A DNA stretch of 64,000 nt from Shewanella eurypsychrophilus (GCF_007004545.3 NZ_CP045503.2:652501-716500), one strand, 5' to 3'. Counted from the first letter of the stretch, positions 1 to 9,389 are shown. The notes: a model not told the origin generated them from the sequence alone. Numbers and translations: made by a program.

Positions 1-618
1 GCCTATTTCGCCGCTAAAAATGATGATGATCGAGTATATGACGCCATTACAAAATTAGATGAAAGTGCTTACTTTGCTAACAACCATGCCAAACGTATCA
101 AGCTTTTTATGCAGGTAACGGAGAACAATCAATTCGGTCAGTTTGGCACCAATTTAGTCAACGCCATTGGTATTGAAGCAGCGATCTCTTTTCCTGTCTC
201 ATATATAGTAACTTGGTGCAAGAATGAAGTGAATGATGCAAAAAAGTCCAGCGCTTGCCTTACACTTGGGCGGAACTTGATAAAAAGGCCTAGTACCCTT
301 TGGAATCAGATGCTTGGCTATGGAATACAAAGTCGTGTTCATGAGGATGAAAACAACGTTAAAGCAGCGGTTGCACTGCAACAGCAAAGCGATGAAATGA
401 TGCAAAATGCCCGTTCTAGTAGGCCTCCCTATACAGATCTATTCTTGTTTACTAATGAAAAATTAGCCAAAGGTTGGTTAAGTAACATGGAAACGCTCGG
501 CGAGTATGAGGCCGGTAAACGACTCAATGTAGATGTCGAACAACTAGCTCAGAGTGACCGATTTGAGCCTTGCCGAGTTTTATTTGACAGGCCTGTTTCA
601 GAAAGAAGGGAGCAATAA
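1..618 (+). CDS. Hypothetical protein, 5' end cut by window edge
   Basis: The reading frame is open from the first base, so the true start lies outside the window. About 205 residues are visible and end at a TAA. I recognise no family. The visible part is soluble and charged, with one moderately hydrophobic stretch around the AAISFPVSYIVTW segment and a Gln/Asp/Glu-rich second half. The first methionine in the visible part (position 109) has no convincing ribosome binding site and need not be a start. Downstream it is followed by gene-free, repeat-rich DNA, so it is the last gene of its unit. Function unknown. Confidence 0.6.
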   Translation, partial: AYFAAKNDDDRVYDAITKLDESAYFANNHAKRIKLFMQVTENNQFGQFGTNLVNAIGIEAAISFPVSYIVTWCKNEVNDAKKSSACLTLGRNLIKRPSTLWNQMLGYGIQSRVHEDENNVKAAVALQQQSDEMMQNARSSRPPYTDLFLFTNEKLAKGWLSNMETLGEYEAGKRLNVDVEQLAQSDRFEPCRVLFDRPVSERREQ

Positions 619-784
619 TTAGGATGCTATGTGCCAAACCACAGAAATAGATCTAATGCAGTTCATGCTTAACTGGTTTGGCTATTAATATTTTTCCTTA
701 TGATCCATTGGTGATTTAGAACTTCGGGACTAAACAACATTTGTCCAGAAATGTGCTTGATTCCCACAGGCTTCTCCTAGAAAA

Positions 785-1195
785 ATAAACTCCAATCGAA
801 GAAATAAATAATCAGGTGTGAACGCGGCTGTGACCTTCGACAGCAGGGCGAGGTTTCACAGGGTTAAACTATCCGAGCGAGAGATAGGGATATCGAACTG
901 GCTCTTAAACATGGAGGTTGTTTGATGTCGCAGAGACTATAGGGACTGTGCTTGAATGATATCCTATCTAAAGGCCAGTTCTGCATCCATGCCTCTCGTT
1001 CATAGGCTAATGGCTACGCCATATTCACCGTGTCGCAGAACCTTCTTAAAATAAAGAGTGCACATCCCTCGCCGGGCAGGCGTTAGATAACAGCTAAGTC
1101 ATGGCATCCAGCAACCCAACCAAACACCAAAACAGCTCAATGAACCCAACTAAAGATACTTGCTACTTGTTATCCGACAAGTAAGCCCATTTCTG
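785..1195 (+). repeat. Dispersed repeat family, copy 1
   Basis: This is the first of three long copies in the window (others at 1200-1555 and, inverted, 63236-63535). It shares an upstream arm (AATCGAAGAA near 793), a left terminal arm around 813-835 (AGGTGTGAACGCGGCTGTGA), and a conserved core at 875-925 running through GAGAGATAGGGATATCGAAC to ATGGAGGTTGTT. It also shares a distal part with GCCGGGCAGGCGTTA around 1072. The segment about 935-1030 is unlike the other copies and may be an insertion. No plausible gene lies inside. Confidence 0.75.
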
Positions 1196-1199
1196 TCCA

Positions 1200-1555
1200 T
1201 AAACGAGTTGTTATCCAAAAAGCGTCTAAATCGAAGAGATGAATAACTTGATGTAGCTGCGGCTGTGGGCTTCGGTTTCAGGGTGAGGAATCACGAAGTG
1301 ATACTCTCCGAACGAGAGATAGGGATATCGAACTGGCTTTTAAACATGGAGGTTGTTGGAAACCGCAGAGCGGCCAGGGATGCTTCTTATGAAATCAAGA
1401 GCCAGCGTCCCACAGAAGTAGCTACATGTGAGCATGCTGCAGGCAATAAACATCAATGAAGCTTTGGTACTGAGCAAACTAACCAAGTACCAAAACAGCT
1501 AAATGAAACCCGACTCAAGAAAAATATTTGAAACTTGTTATTCGACAAGTACACC
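1200..1555 (+). repeat. Dispersed repeat family, copy 2 (direct to copy 1)
   Basis: The same core as copy 1 lies at about 1306-1356. The element has imperfect terminal inverted arms: GATGTAGCTGCGGCTGTGGG near 1250 and CCCACAGAAGTAGCTACATG near 1410-1429. The homology with copy 1 continues through ACCAAAACAGCT(A/C)AATGAA and on to ACTTGTTAT(T/C)CGACAAGT, which means the repeat runs into the first codons of the ORF that begins at 1503. A 64-codon frame inside it (1265-1459) is not a gene. Confidence 0.75.
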
Positions 1556-2225
1556 ACTTGTTAAGTTACTTTTTTTCATTTGGGTAACTTGTTACTCTTT
1601 AATTAATGCAGACAAAATATACAAGGGAATGGAAATGAACTGGATGGAATTTGTTATACAGCTTTTTGATAAACTGGCTTGGCCATTTGTCATTCTTATC
1701 TGCGTGTTTAGTCTCAAACGTCCTATCTCTAAATTGATCCCGCTGGCCAAGAAACTTAAATTTAAAGATCTTGAAGTGGAGTTTGGCCAAGAACTGAAGG
1801 CGATTAGCCAGAAAGCAGAGGGTGCCTTTCCTGAACTTAAGTATGACAGAAAGTCCCTGCTTATCGCTTCTGCTAATAACCTGCCGAACTCAGCCGTTAT
1901 TCAAGCTTGGGAAGCTGTAGATACAGCAGCAGAATCCCTTATCAGAGCAAAAAAAATCAATATCGAATTAGATGTGAATACTCGCTATAAACATATCGAG
2001 AGCATCTTGCTCAAGGAAAGCTTTATTAACACCAAGCAGGGAAAGTTGTTCAGTGAGCTAAGGCAGCTTAGAAACCGAGTCGCCCACGCTGTAGGATATG
2101 AAATCGGAAAGGTGGAAGCGGTTCAATATATCGAACTATGTTTTAAGCTTGTTTACCACCTCGAAACCTTAGCTTGTGAAGGTGAAAGCGAGTGCTTGGC
2201 AAAAGTTGAAAATATAGCAAGCTAG
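1503..2225 (+). CDS. Membrane-anchored HEPN-like (DUF4145-type) protein
   Basis: This 240-aa protein has two hydrophobic segments (about residues 18-36 and 52-69), then a cytoplasmic helical domain. The domain carries RNRVAH (around residue 200), which fits the R-x4-6-H signature of HEPN ribonuclease-like folds and the RNxxAH of DUF4145-type proteins. HEPN proteins are often RNases or nucleotide-binding partners in defence and toxin systems; here the catalytic role is inference only. The first ATG lies inside a dispersed repeat and lacks a clear Shine-Dalgarno. ATG 1635 has AAGGGA six bases upstream, but starting there removes the first membrane segment. No antitoxin-like partner is adjacent; it appears monocistronic. 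Confidence 0.55.
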   Translation: MKPDSRKIFETCYSTSTPLVKLLFFIWVTCYSLINADKIYKGMEMNWMEFVIQLFDKLAWPFVILICVFSLKRPISKLIPLAKKLKFKDLEVEFGQELKAISQKAEGAFPELKYDRKSLLIASANNLPNSAVIQAWEAVDTAAESLIRAKKINIELDVNTRYKHIESILLKESFINTKQGKLFSELRQLRNRVAHAVGYEIGKVEAVQYIELCFKLVYHLETLACEGESECLAKVENIAS

Positions 2226-2336
2226 AGATTAGCTTGGTTGTTATTAACTTGTTGACTAACCGTTAAGTGCTATTGACTTGCTGGTCTGCTTTTATACACT
2301 GTATAGCTTCATGGATTGAGCTGTTAGGAATTAAAA

Positions 2337-5300
2337 ATGGATGTCGGATCAACAAGAAAAAGTAAGCGCTTTACTATCAGGTTTACTGTTGTAGGGATAT
2401 TTATTTTAGCGACGGTGATCACCGCCGCTATTGCCATTGGTTTGCAATATTATTTTAGCAAGGCGATGGCGACCGACTCGGCCCTAAAATATTATAATCA
2501 AGCATCACAAAGCGCCTCCACATACCTCTCTCAAATAGATATTCAGGCAAACAATGTCACTAAATTACTATCAAGCTTTGATAGCCTGATAGAAAACGAC
2601 AAGTTTAATCCTGAATCCATAGATACCTTTGCCGAGGTGATGAGAAGTAACCCACTGTTTTATGCCATCTATGTTGGTTTACCAGATGGTGATTTTTATG
2701 AGCTTATCAATCTAGATGCACATCCGATAATTCGTTCGCAGTTAGAAGCCTCACATTTAGATCGTTGGGTTACGATAGAGATAAAGGGAGAGGGGAGCGC
2801 GCGAAGCCAATATTATCGATATCTAGACGAAGAGTTTAACTTACGTGCAAGTCGTCAAAAGCCAAGTGAGTACGATGCCCGTTTACGACCTTGGTTCACC
2901 GATGCTAATCGCGTCAGTGTCAATAAAACAGAGCCTTACCTGTTTCAGCATCTGCAAGCTCCTGGGCAAACTTATTCTATCAAACTACCAAATTCAGATG
3001 CCGTTTTAGCCGTTGATATTGCACTATCAACCCTGAGTGATTATCTGATAGAGCGAGGGGACCAATCACAGGTCGAAGCTTACCTTTATAAAGCCAGCGG
3101 TGAGTTAATTGCCTCCAATCGGTACCCGCAACTCAATACCTTGATGCCTAAAGGGCCAGGCTTATCATTAACTGCTGCACAGCGCGATCTCATTGCCAAT
3201 ACACCTGAGTTGCTGGTGTCTAATGAGATTGATTGGGCACCTATAGACTTTACAATCTCAGGTGAACCAGAAGGCTATAGTATCGATCTTCTTAGAATGC
3301 TTGCTGAGTCGAGTGGGCTTAAATTTAACTTTGTTAATGGCTTTACTTGGAATGAGCTGGTCGATAGTTACACGATGGAAGAGATCGACATGTTGCACTC
3401 CATCATGCTGACGGATAAAAATGAAACTTTAGGTGAATTTAGTGAGTCCTTCTTAGATCTCCATTATGCGATTGTGACTCAACCAGAAAACGATACCATA
3501 ACTAGGCTTTCTGAACTCAATGGCAAGCGACTCGCTATCCCAAAAGGCTGGTCAATCATTCAAGTTGTGAGCAAGGCATTTCCAGATATTGAGATTGTCG
3601 AATTGGCATCCACCCAGGCCATCTTACAAGCTGTAGAGAGTGGCGAAGTGTTTGCGGCCTTGGATACTAGTGTCAATTTGCACTATACCGCTCAAAGCTA
3701 TTTTATTGATCGACTTAAATATCATGAAACCATTAGTTTTGGGAATATCAGTGTCCCGACTGGCTTGCATATGGTGATGCAAGGTAAAAATGCACCCTTG
3801 ATTGACATCATAAATTTGGCTATTAGCAATATTACGTCAGAGCAAAGAGCTGCATTAGCCGCTAAATGGTTTGCACATGGTGAGCTACAGAGTTTTACTC
3901 CTCAAGGAATCGTTCCTTATGAGGTGTTGATTGATATGGCTGCAGATCCTAAACAGCAAAACCAACTCATTAGCACTAAAATAAATGGTATCGAGCAGTT
4001 TATCTATGTCACCAGTTTCGGAGAGGATAAAGCTGCTCAAGATAAATTTGCCATTGTGGTGCCAGCTTCAATATTGCTGGCATCGAGTAAAGACAAAGTG
4101 AGCCAGTCTATATTGATCACCGCACTATGCCTGTTGCTCATTTTGCCTATCTCTTGGGTGTTTGCTTCACCGATAATTCGACCGATTAAAGCGCTGGCGA
4201 TTGAGAATGAGAAGATAAAAAATCGTCGCTATGATGAGGTTACCAATGTTGACTCCAGTATTGCCGAGCTCGACGAATTGGCTAATTCAATGCTCGATAT
4301 GTCCGAATCTATTCAATTATATGAGCGTAATCAAAAGGAGTTGATGGAGTCATTCATTAAGTTAATTGCACAAGCCATTGATGATAAATCTCCATATACG
4401 GCGGGTCATTGTAACCGTGTGCCTGAACTTGGGTTGATGCTGGCGGATGCCGCAGAAAAGTCACAGCTTGACCATTTTAAAGCGTTTAGTTTCAACTCTG
4501 CCGATGAGCGTAGAGAGTTTAGAATCGCAGCCTGGCTACATGATTGCGGCAAGATCACCACGCCTGAATATATAGTCGATAAAGGCACTAAGCTTGAAGC
4601 GGTTTACAACCGCATTCATGAAGTTCGTATGCGCTTTGAGGTGCTTTGGCGTGATGCTGAGATAGATTACCTTAAGCGACTCTCTTGTGCTGATTCAAGT
4701 GAATTGTTGGCTGTAGAGTTAGAAAAAAAACGTGAGCAGCTTAAAGCTGACTTTGAGTTTATCGCCAATGCCAACGTGGGTGGTGAGTTTATGGGCCAAG
4801 CCCATAAAGACCGCTTAGCTGAACTTGCCGAAATCACTTGGCAGAGAAACTTCGATGATAGGCTAGGTTTATCTCCAGTCGAAGAGCTTAACTTAAATGA
4901 TGCTAAGTCGACAGAGAGCTACCCAGTGACGGAGCCACTCTTGAGGGACAAACAAGAACATATTATCAAGCGTATCAACAAGGTGGAGTTTGACCCTAAG
5001 TTTGGTATTAAGATGGATATCCCAGAACATCAGTATAATCTCGGTGAACTCTATAATCTTTCTATCTCGCGAGGAACGCTCACCGCCGAAGACAGGTTTA
5101 AGATTAACGAGCATGTCACCAGTACTATCAAGATGCTTGAAACGCTGCCATTCCCACCTGAGTTAGCTAAAGTCCCAAGATACGCATCGACCCACCATGA
5201 AACCTTAAAGGGCACGGGTTATCCCCGCAGACTCAGTGCTGAAGACCTGTCTATCCCGGAACGTATTTTAGTGGTGGCCGATATTTTTGAAGCGCTTACC

Positions 5301-5522
5301 GCAGCCGATAGACCTTATAAGAAAGCCAAGCCGCTTAGCGTTGCTATCGATATTCTTCATAAGATGGCATTGGATGAACACTTAGACATTGAGGTCTTTA
5401 GGCTGTTCCTAACAAGTGGTATCTATTTAGAGTATGCTCATAAATTCCTTGACGCTAAACAGATTAATGAAGTCGATGTCGCTAAGTATTTAGCGGATGA
5501 ACCAAAGCTAAAAAGTGCTTAA
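2337..5522 (+). CDS. Periplasmic-sensing HD-GYP-type phosphohydrolase
   Basis: This 1061-aa inner-membrane signalling protein has an N-terminal transmembrane helix (about residues 15-37) and a Cache-like periplasmic region (about 40-270). A bacterial SBP_bac_3-like solute-binding domain follows (about 285-515), then a second short periplasmic stretch, a second helix (about 590-612) and a HAMP-like linker. The C-terminal HD-GYP-type domain has HDCGK (H735/D736), HHETLKGTGYP (from H953) and PERILVVADIFEALTA. HD-GYP enzymes hydrolyse cyclic di-GMP. Two oddities: HD and HHE are about 218 residues apart, against about 60-65 usually, so an extra domain is inserted; and the Asp of the HHExxDGxGYP consensus is Lys. 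Activity is therefore uncertain. It stands alone, with an amino-acid-like ligand suggested only by the SBP fold. Confidence 0.85.
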   Translation: MDVGSTRKSKRFTIRFTVVGIFILATVITAAIAIGLQYYFSKAMATDSALKYYNQASQSASTYLSQIDIQANNVTKLLSSFDSLIENDKFNPESIDTFAEVMRSNPLFYAIYVGLPDGDFYELINLDAHPIIRSQLEASHLDRWVTIEIKGEGSARSQYYRYLDEEFNLRASRQKPSEYDARLRPWFTDANRVSVNKTEPYLFQHLQAPGQTYSIKLPNSDAVLAVDIALSTLSDYLIERGDQSQVEAYLYKASGELIASNRYPQLNTLMPKGPGLSLTAAQRDLIANTPELLVSNEIDWAPIDFTISGEPEGYSIDLLRMLAESSGLKFNFVNGFTWNELVDSYTMEEIDMLHSIMLTDKNETLGEFSESFLDLHYAIVTQPENDTITRLSELNGKRLAIPKGWSIIQVVSKAFPDIEIVELASTQAILQAVESGEVFAALDTSVNLHYTAQSYFIDRLKYHETISFGNISVPTGLHMVMQGKNAPLIDIINLAISNITSEQRAALAAKWFAHGELQSFTPQGIVPYEVLIDMAADPKQQNQLISTKINGIEQFIYVTSFGEDKAAQDKFAIVVPASILLASSKDKVSQSILITALCLLLILPISWVFASPIIRPIKALAIENEKIKNRRYDEVTNVDSSIAELDELANSMLDMSESIQLYERNQKELMESFIKLIAQAIDDKSPYTAGHCNRVPELGLMLADAAEKSQLDHFKAFSFNSADERREFRIAAWLHDCGKITTPEYIVDKGTKLEAVYNRIHEVRMRFEVLWRDAEIDYLKRLSCADSSELLAVELEKKREQLKADFEFIANANVGGEFMGQAHKDRLAELAEITWQRNFDDRLGLSPVEELNLNDAKSTESYPVTEPLLRDKQEHIIKRINKVEFDPKFGIKMDIPEHQYNLGELYNLSISRGTLTAEDRFKINEHVTSTIKMLETLPFPPELAKVPRYASTHHETLKGTGYPRRLSAEDLSIPERILVVADIFEALTAADRPYKKAKPLSVAIDILHKMALDEHLDIEVFRLFLTSGIYLEYAHKFLDAKQINEVDVAKYLADEPKLKSA

Positions 5523-5881
5523 TTATTGGGGGCTGGACAGCTATATGTTCCATTTCAGTTGCTTGTTTTAGTTGCTTGTTTTAGTTGCTTGTTTTCGTTG
5601 TTATCCCGGCGGTACTTTGGCCGGGTTCTAATGTCCAAATGAACGATTTCACTTTTTTTTGCGTAAACCATCTTATCCTAGTGCCTGATATTTTCTATAA
5701 ACCTATTTAAGTACTTTCCTTTGCTATGACGACGTCGTGGTATGGGGGAGTACTCATATTTAGGTTAAAACAAATTAATGGTTCAAAATTACTGTCGTGC
5801 TAAAATGCGCTCGGCGAGTCAAATGACTGCCAGAAAGGTCGTTTAACGCCTCCCTTATTCCCATCATTGATTAGAGTTTTT
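5523..5881. other. Gene-free stretch with a 13-bp tandem repeat
   Basis: I see no gene here. It holds three perfect tandem copies of AGTTGCTTGTTTT (5557-5595). A weak hairpin (CCCGGC at 5605-5610 with GCCGGG at 5620-5625) follows, without a T-run. The remainder is AT-rich and presumably carries the promoter of the downstream barrel gene. Confidence 0.6.
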
Positions 5882-7042
5882 ATGAAACGGATTTTACTGT
5901 TATCCCTGTTTGTTTTTTCTACCTTTTCCAAGAGCGCTATTGCCGTCGAACCTCTGTTTGAAACTCCAGAAGATATGGAGCCGACTTGGGTTGATAACAT
6001 TCTGTCGGTCTTTGGTGCAGATGGTGAATTTGATGAGACTAAAGCCATCGATATGAGTTACCTACCAACGGCTTATTACACGCCAGAGAAAAAGTTTGGT
6101 GTCGGTCTGTTGATGGTGGGTTTATATAAAACCGACGATGCATCGCCTGAAGAGCAGCCATCATCATTAGTGCTAAATTCGTTTGTTTCGATGAATAACT
6201 CGTATGGTGTCGAAGTTGAAAATATGACATTTTTCAACGAAGGCAAGCAAAGGTTACTGCTGGAATTAGAGCTCAATAATGAAGCGGCGGTGTATTATGG
6301 CCAGGGCATAGAGCAAGGTGATCAAGATAGTAATCATCACGAATATGAAGGGCAGCTATACAGCTTTAAGCCACGCTGGATGACAGAGGTCGCTGACAAC
6401 TACTTTATCGGAGTAGGTGCTGACTTTATCTATGCGAGTGCAGATAAATTAAAGTTAGTAGACACTGAGACCCCAGTAGACTCAAGCGACATATTGCCAA
6501 ATAACTTTAGTTCAGGTGTCGTGTTGACCAGTGTCTATGATTCACGGGACTATCGTTTAAACGCGACCAAAGGCTGGCTATTTCAAGTTGATGCTGGCCT
6601 GTATCAAAATAATGAATCCTCATCATTTTCAACTTATGACATTGAGTTAGCTAACTATATTGATCTAAGCGGCTCTGCACCTGGGCTTATTGCATGGCAA
6701 GTACAAGGACACTTTACCAATGGCGATGTGCCTTGGAATATGTTGCCTGATCTTGGTGGATCTAATGCCATGCGCGGATATATCAAAGGCCGTTATCGTG
6801 ATGAGCAGATGATGATGGGGCAAGTTGAATATCGCTTACCCATATTCCAACGTTATGGCATGGTCTTCTGGGGCGCGGTAGGTAGCGTGGCGCCGAAAGT
6901 TAGCGATCTTACTGAGGAGCTTTTAACCTCCTACGGAACAGGTTTCCGTTTTAATATTAAAGACAATATTAATTTACGTTTTGATGTAGGTGTTGGTGAA
7001 AATGAAACCAACTTCTACCTTAATGTGAATGAAGTCTTTTAA
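5882..7042 (+). CDS. Omp85/BamA-like (D15) outer-membrane barrel, no POTRA
   Basis: About 386 aa with a signal peptide (MKRILLLSLFVFSTF to about residue 22). The C-terminal two-thirds is a beta-barrel of the bacterial surface antigen (D15) type. It contains GGSNAMRGYIKGRYRD, matching the conserved (V/M)RG(F/Y) loop of Omp85 proteins, and ends on an aromatic residue (Phe). There is no room for POTRA domains, so it is unlikely to be BamA or TamA; it belongs to the short single-barrel D15 proteins of unknown substrate. ATG 5882 is preferred over the in-frame TTG at 5867 because it opens directly on the signal peptide, although its ribosome binding site is weak. The next gene starts two bases after its stop, so the two are probably co-transcribed. 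Confidence 0.75.
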   Translation: MKRILLLSLFVFSTFSKSAIAVEPLFETPEDMEPTWVDNILSVFGADGEFDETKAIDMSYLPTAYYTPEKKFGVGLLMVGLYKTDDASPEEQPSSLVLNSFVSMNNSYGVEVENMTFFNEGKQRLLLELELNNEAAVYYGQGIEQGDQDSNHHEYEGQLYSFKPRWMTEVADNYFIGVGADFIYASADKLKLVDTETPVDSSDILPNNFSSGVVLTSVYDSRDYRLNATKGWLFQVDAGLYQNNESSSFSTYDIELANYIDLSGSAPGLIAWQVQGHFTNGDVPWNMLPDLGGSNAMRGYIKGRYRDEQMMMGQVEYRLPIFQRYGMVFWGAVGSVAPKVSDLTEELLTSYGTGFRFNIKDNINLRFDVGVGENETNFYLNVNEVF

Positions 7043-7044
7043 GC

Positions 7045-7851
7045 ATGGCTAACATTGCATGCACTTTTTTGTCAGTACCAACACTAACACCTGTTTTAGT
7101 GCGAGTTTTAACGCTAACTTTAGTACTAGGGACATTAACCAATACAGCCTTCGCCAATACGGCACAAGAGCAACAAGAGCTTGTACAAGATCATAGCCAG
7201 AAACAGTGTAGTCGTACTTCAAACTTCTCTATTTACCTGAGTGGCTTATATACAGGCTCAATGAACAGGACTGAGGTTTGGCAGGGAAAAACTGCGGTTG
7301 TTACCACAAAAAGTGAAGCCAGTATTTTGGGCATAGGCACTCAGTACCATCAAAGGGCTGAGTTATCCTGGTCGAGTACCACTAACGAATGGCTAACCGA
7401 TAAATTTCACCAAAAAGTGACGGGGTTCCGAGCCAGAGACATGCGAGTGACTTTCGAGCATGGTGGGCGTGAGTCTCGGGTCGATATAGATGGGGAGGTT
7501 GATACTTATGTATCAGACGATATACCTCTGCGAGGCGTTGATACCCTGTTGATTCAAATTCGTCAATACTTGCTGCAAGGACGCAAGCAATTCGCTTTAA
7601 TCAGACAAGCTTCAGATGATATAGAGCCCTATCAATTCTATGTTCAGGATACGCAAACAACAAACATAGAGCCTTGGGGTGAGCTAACTTTGATACCTGT
7701 GGAGCAAACGGGTGCTGAAGACGTTACCTATTACTTTGCCCCGGCTATGGATTATCAACTGATTAAAGCCCGTTATCACGGGATAATACTTCGAGGACTC
7801 ATCGAACTTGATCGTTACACCTCATCTTGCGAACTAAGCTCGGCTCACTAG
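7045..7851 (+). CDS. DUF3108-like periplasmic protein
   Basis: 268 aa with an N-terminal hydrophobic export signal ending near TNTAFA (about residue 31). The remainder is beta-rich and resembles DUF3108-type proteins: an opening YLSGLYTGSMNRTEVW, then YHQRAELSWS, a polar middle, and a YQLIKARYHG ending. DUF3108 has no established activity. The start is two bases after the Omp85-type barrel gene, which suggests translational coupling and a shared role at the envelope, perhaps as a periplasmic partner of that barrel; this is inference from context. Just after its stop lie short hairpins (7877-7909) of a kind repeated at 39.3-39.6 kb. Confidence 0.6.
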   Translation: MANIACTFLSVPTLTPVLVRVLTLTLVLGTLTNTAFANTAQEQQELVQDHSQKQCSRTSNFSIYLSGLYTGSMNRTEVWQGKTAVVTTKSEASILGIGTQYHQRAELSWSSTTNEWLTDKFHQKVTGFRARDMRVTFEHGGRESRVDIDGEVDTYVSDDIPLRGVDTLLIQIRQYLLQGRKQFALIRQASDDIEPYQFYVQDTQTTNIEPWGELTLIPVEQTGAEDVTYYFAPAMDYQLIKARYHGIILRGLIELDRYTSSCELSSAH

Positions 7852-7912
7852 CAGTGAGCTTGCGAACGTCCTCGCAGGCACGCAGTGCCGCCCTAGCAGG
7901 GCGAAGCCCGTT
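7852..7912. repeat. Short triloop hairpins between convergent genes
   Basis: Two mini-hairpins fill the gap between the DUF3108 gene and accC: GGCAC-GCA-GTGCC (7877-7889) and GGGC-GAA-GCCC (7899-7909). The 13-mer GGGCGAAGCCCGT here recurs exactly at 39593-39605, and CGTCCTCG also recurs. They could act as weak bidirectional terminators, but no T-run follows. Confidence 0.5.
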
Positions 7913-9277
7913 CTATTTAAGCACCTTCTCCTCAAGATAATGTATCGACTGCCCACCTTCTCTAAACCCTTCATCTTCGAGTATTCGCTGTAGAAGAGGC
8001 TGATTCGTTGATATGCCCACGATAACTAGCTCACTGAGCGCTGTTTGCATGCGCGAGATAGCTTCATTTCGTGTGGAGCCCCAAGTGATCAACTTACCTA
8101 TCATGGAGTCATAAAATGGTGGGACTGTGTAGCCTTGATACAAGTGGGAGTCCCAGCGTACGCCGATGCCGCCAGGGGCGTGAAACCTGGTTACAGTGCC
8201 TGGGGAGGGGATGAAGCTTTGCGGGTTTTCGGCGTTAATCCGGCATTCAATGCTGTGACCTTTTAGTTGAATGTCGTCTTGTTTAATTGAAAGCGGCTTA
8301 CCCGCTGCGATCTCCAGCTGTGCTTGGATTAAATCGATTCCAGTGACCATCTCTGTGATGGGGTGCTCTACCTGAATGCGGGTATTCATCTCGATAAAGT
8401 AAAAGTTTCCTGCTTCATATAGGAACTCGAAGGTGCCAGCGCCACGATAGCCAATATCGACACAGGCCTTAGCGCATAACTCGCCGAACTCTTGGCGAAC
8501 TTGCTGGTTAATACCTAGGGCTGGCGCTTCTTCTACCACCTTTTGATGTTTGCGTTGTATGGAGCAGTCACGCTCGCCTAAGTGAATGGCATGACCTTGG
8601 CCATCACAGAGGACTTGAATTTCGATATGACGAGGGGTCTGTAGATACTTCTCCATGTACACATCGCCATTGGCAAAGGCAGCTTTGGCTTCAGCTTGGG
8701 TGAGAGCTATGGCCTGTATCAGCTCGCTTTCGTCATGGACGACGCGCATGCCACGGCCACCACCACCCGCAGTGGCCTTGATGATCACTGGATAGCCAAT
8801 CTTGTTGGCTATCTGTTTATTGAGCTGAGCGTCATTAGACAGCATGCCGTCTGAGCCTGGAATCGTAGGTACTCCAGCCTTTTTCATTGCCGATATAGCC
8901 GAAATCTTATCGCCCATCAGTCGGATCACAGCCGCTGTTGGGCCAATGAAGCTAAAGCCGCAGGCTTCTACTTGCTCGGCAAAGTCAGCATTTTCCGATA
9001 GAAAGCCATAACCTGGATGTATGGCATCGACTGCGGTGGCTGAGGCCGCGGCTAGTATTGCAGGAATATTGAGATAGCTTTCGCTTGCGGCAGGTTTGCC
9101 TATGCATAAACTGGCATTGGCTTGTTCAATGTGTAAAAGGTCTTTATCTGCATTGGAGTATACGGCGACAGTTTCGATACCAAGTTGAGAACAGGCGCGC
9201 TGAATTCTCAGGGCTATCTCACCTCTGTTGGCAATAAGCACTCGCTTGATTGGGCGCACAACAGGCAGACTCATCAA
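7913..9277 (-). CDS. accC: Biotin carboxylase subunit of acetyl-CoA carboxylase
   Basis: 454 aa. It carboxylates biotin on AccB with ATP and bicarbonate, the first half-reaction of acetyl-CoA carboxylase, which commits carbon to fatty acid synthesis in the cytoplasm. Visible marks are the N-terminal [15 protein letters not shown], the ATP-grasp glycine loop GGGGRGM (about residues 171-177), [15 protein letters not shown], and the catalytic [13 protein letters not shown]. The length is close to the usual 446-450 aa, with about eight extra residues at the N-terminus. It follows accB by 112 bp on the same strand, in the order aroQ-accB-accC. It is convergent with the DUF3108 gene. Confidence 0.96.
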   Translation of the reverse strand: MMSLPVVRPIKRVLIANRGEIALRIQRACSQLGIETVAVYSNADKDLLHIEQANASLCIGKPAASESYLNIPAILAAASATAVDAIHPGYGFLSENADFAEQVEACGFSFIGPTAAVIRLMGDKISAISAMKKAGVPTIPGSDGMLSNDAQLNKQIANKIGYPVIIKATAGGGGRGMRVVHDESELIQAIALTQAEAKAAFANGDVYMEKYLQTPRHIEIQVLCDGQGHAIHLGERDCSIQRKHQKVVEEAPALGINQQVRQEFGELCAKACVDIGYRGAGTFEFLYEAGNFYFIEMNTRIQVEHPITEMVTGIDLIQAQLEIAAGKPLSIKQDDIQLKGHSIECRINAENPQSFIPSPGTVTRFHAPGGIGVRWDSHLYQGYTVPPFYDSMIGKLITWGSTRNEAISRMQTALSELVIVGISTNQPLLQRILEDEGFREGGQSIHYLEEKVLK

Positions 9278-9389
9278 TGGCTATTCCTCTTTTGCTACTT
9301 AATAAAGTATCGAGTTTAAGACAAGGCTAAGAAAGTCTCTAGTCACGAGCTATAGACCTAAGCTCCTCACCCGCAACTTGCAACTAATA

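Noticed and set aside
1265..1459. 64-codon plus-strand frame
   Set aside because: It lies wholly inside dispersed repeat copy 2 and is not kept open in the other copies.
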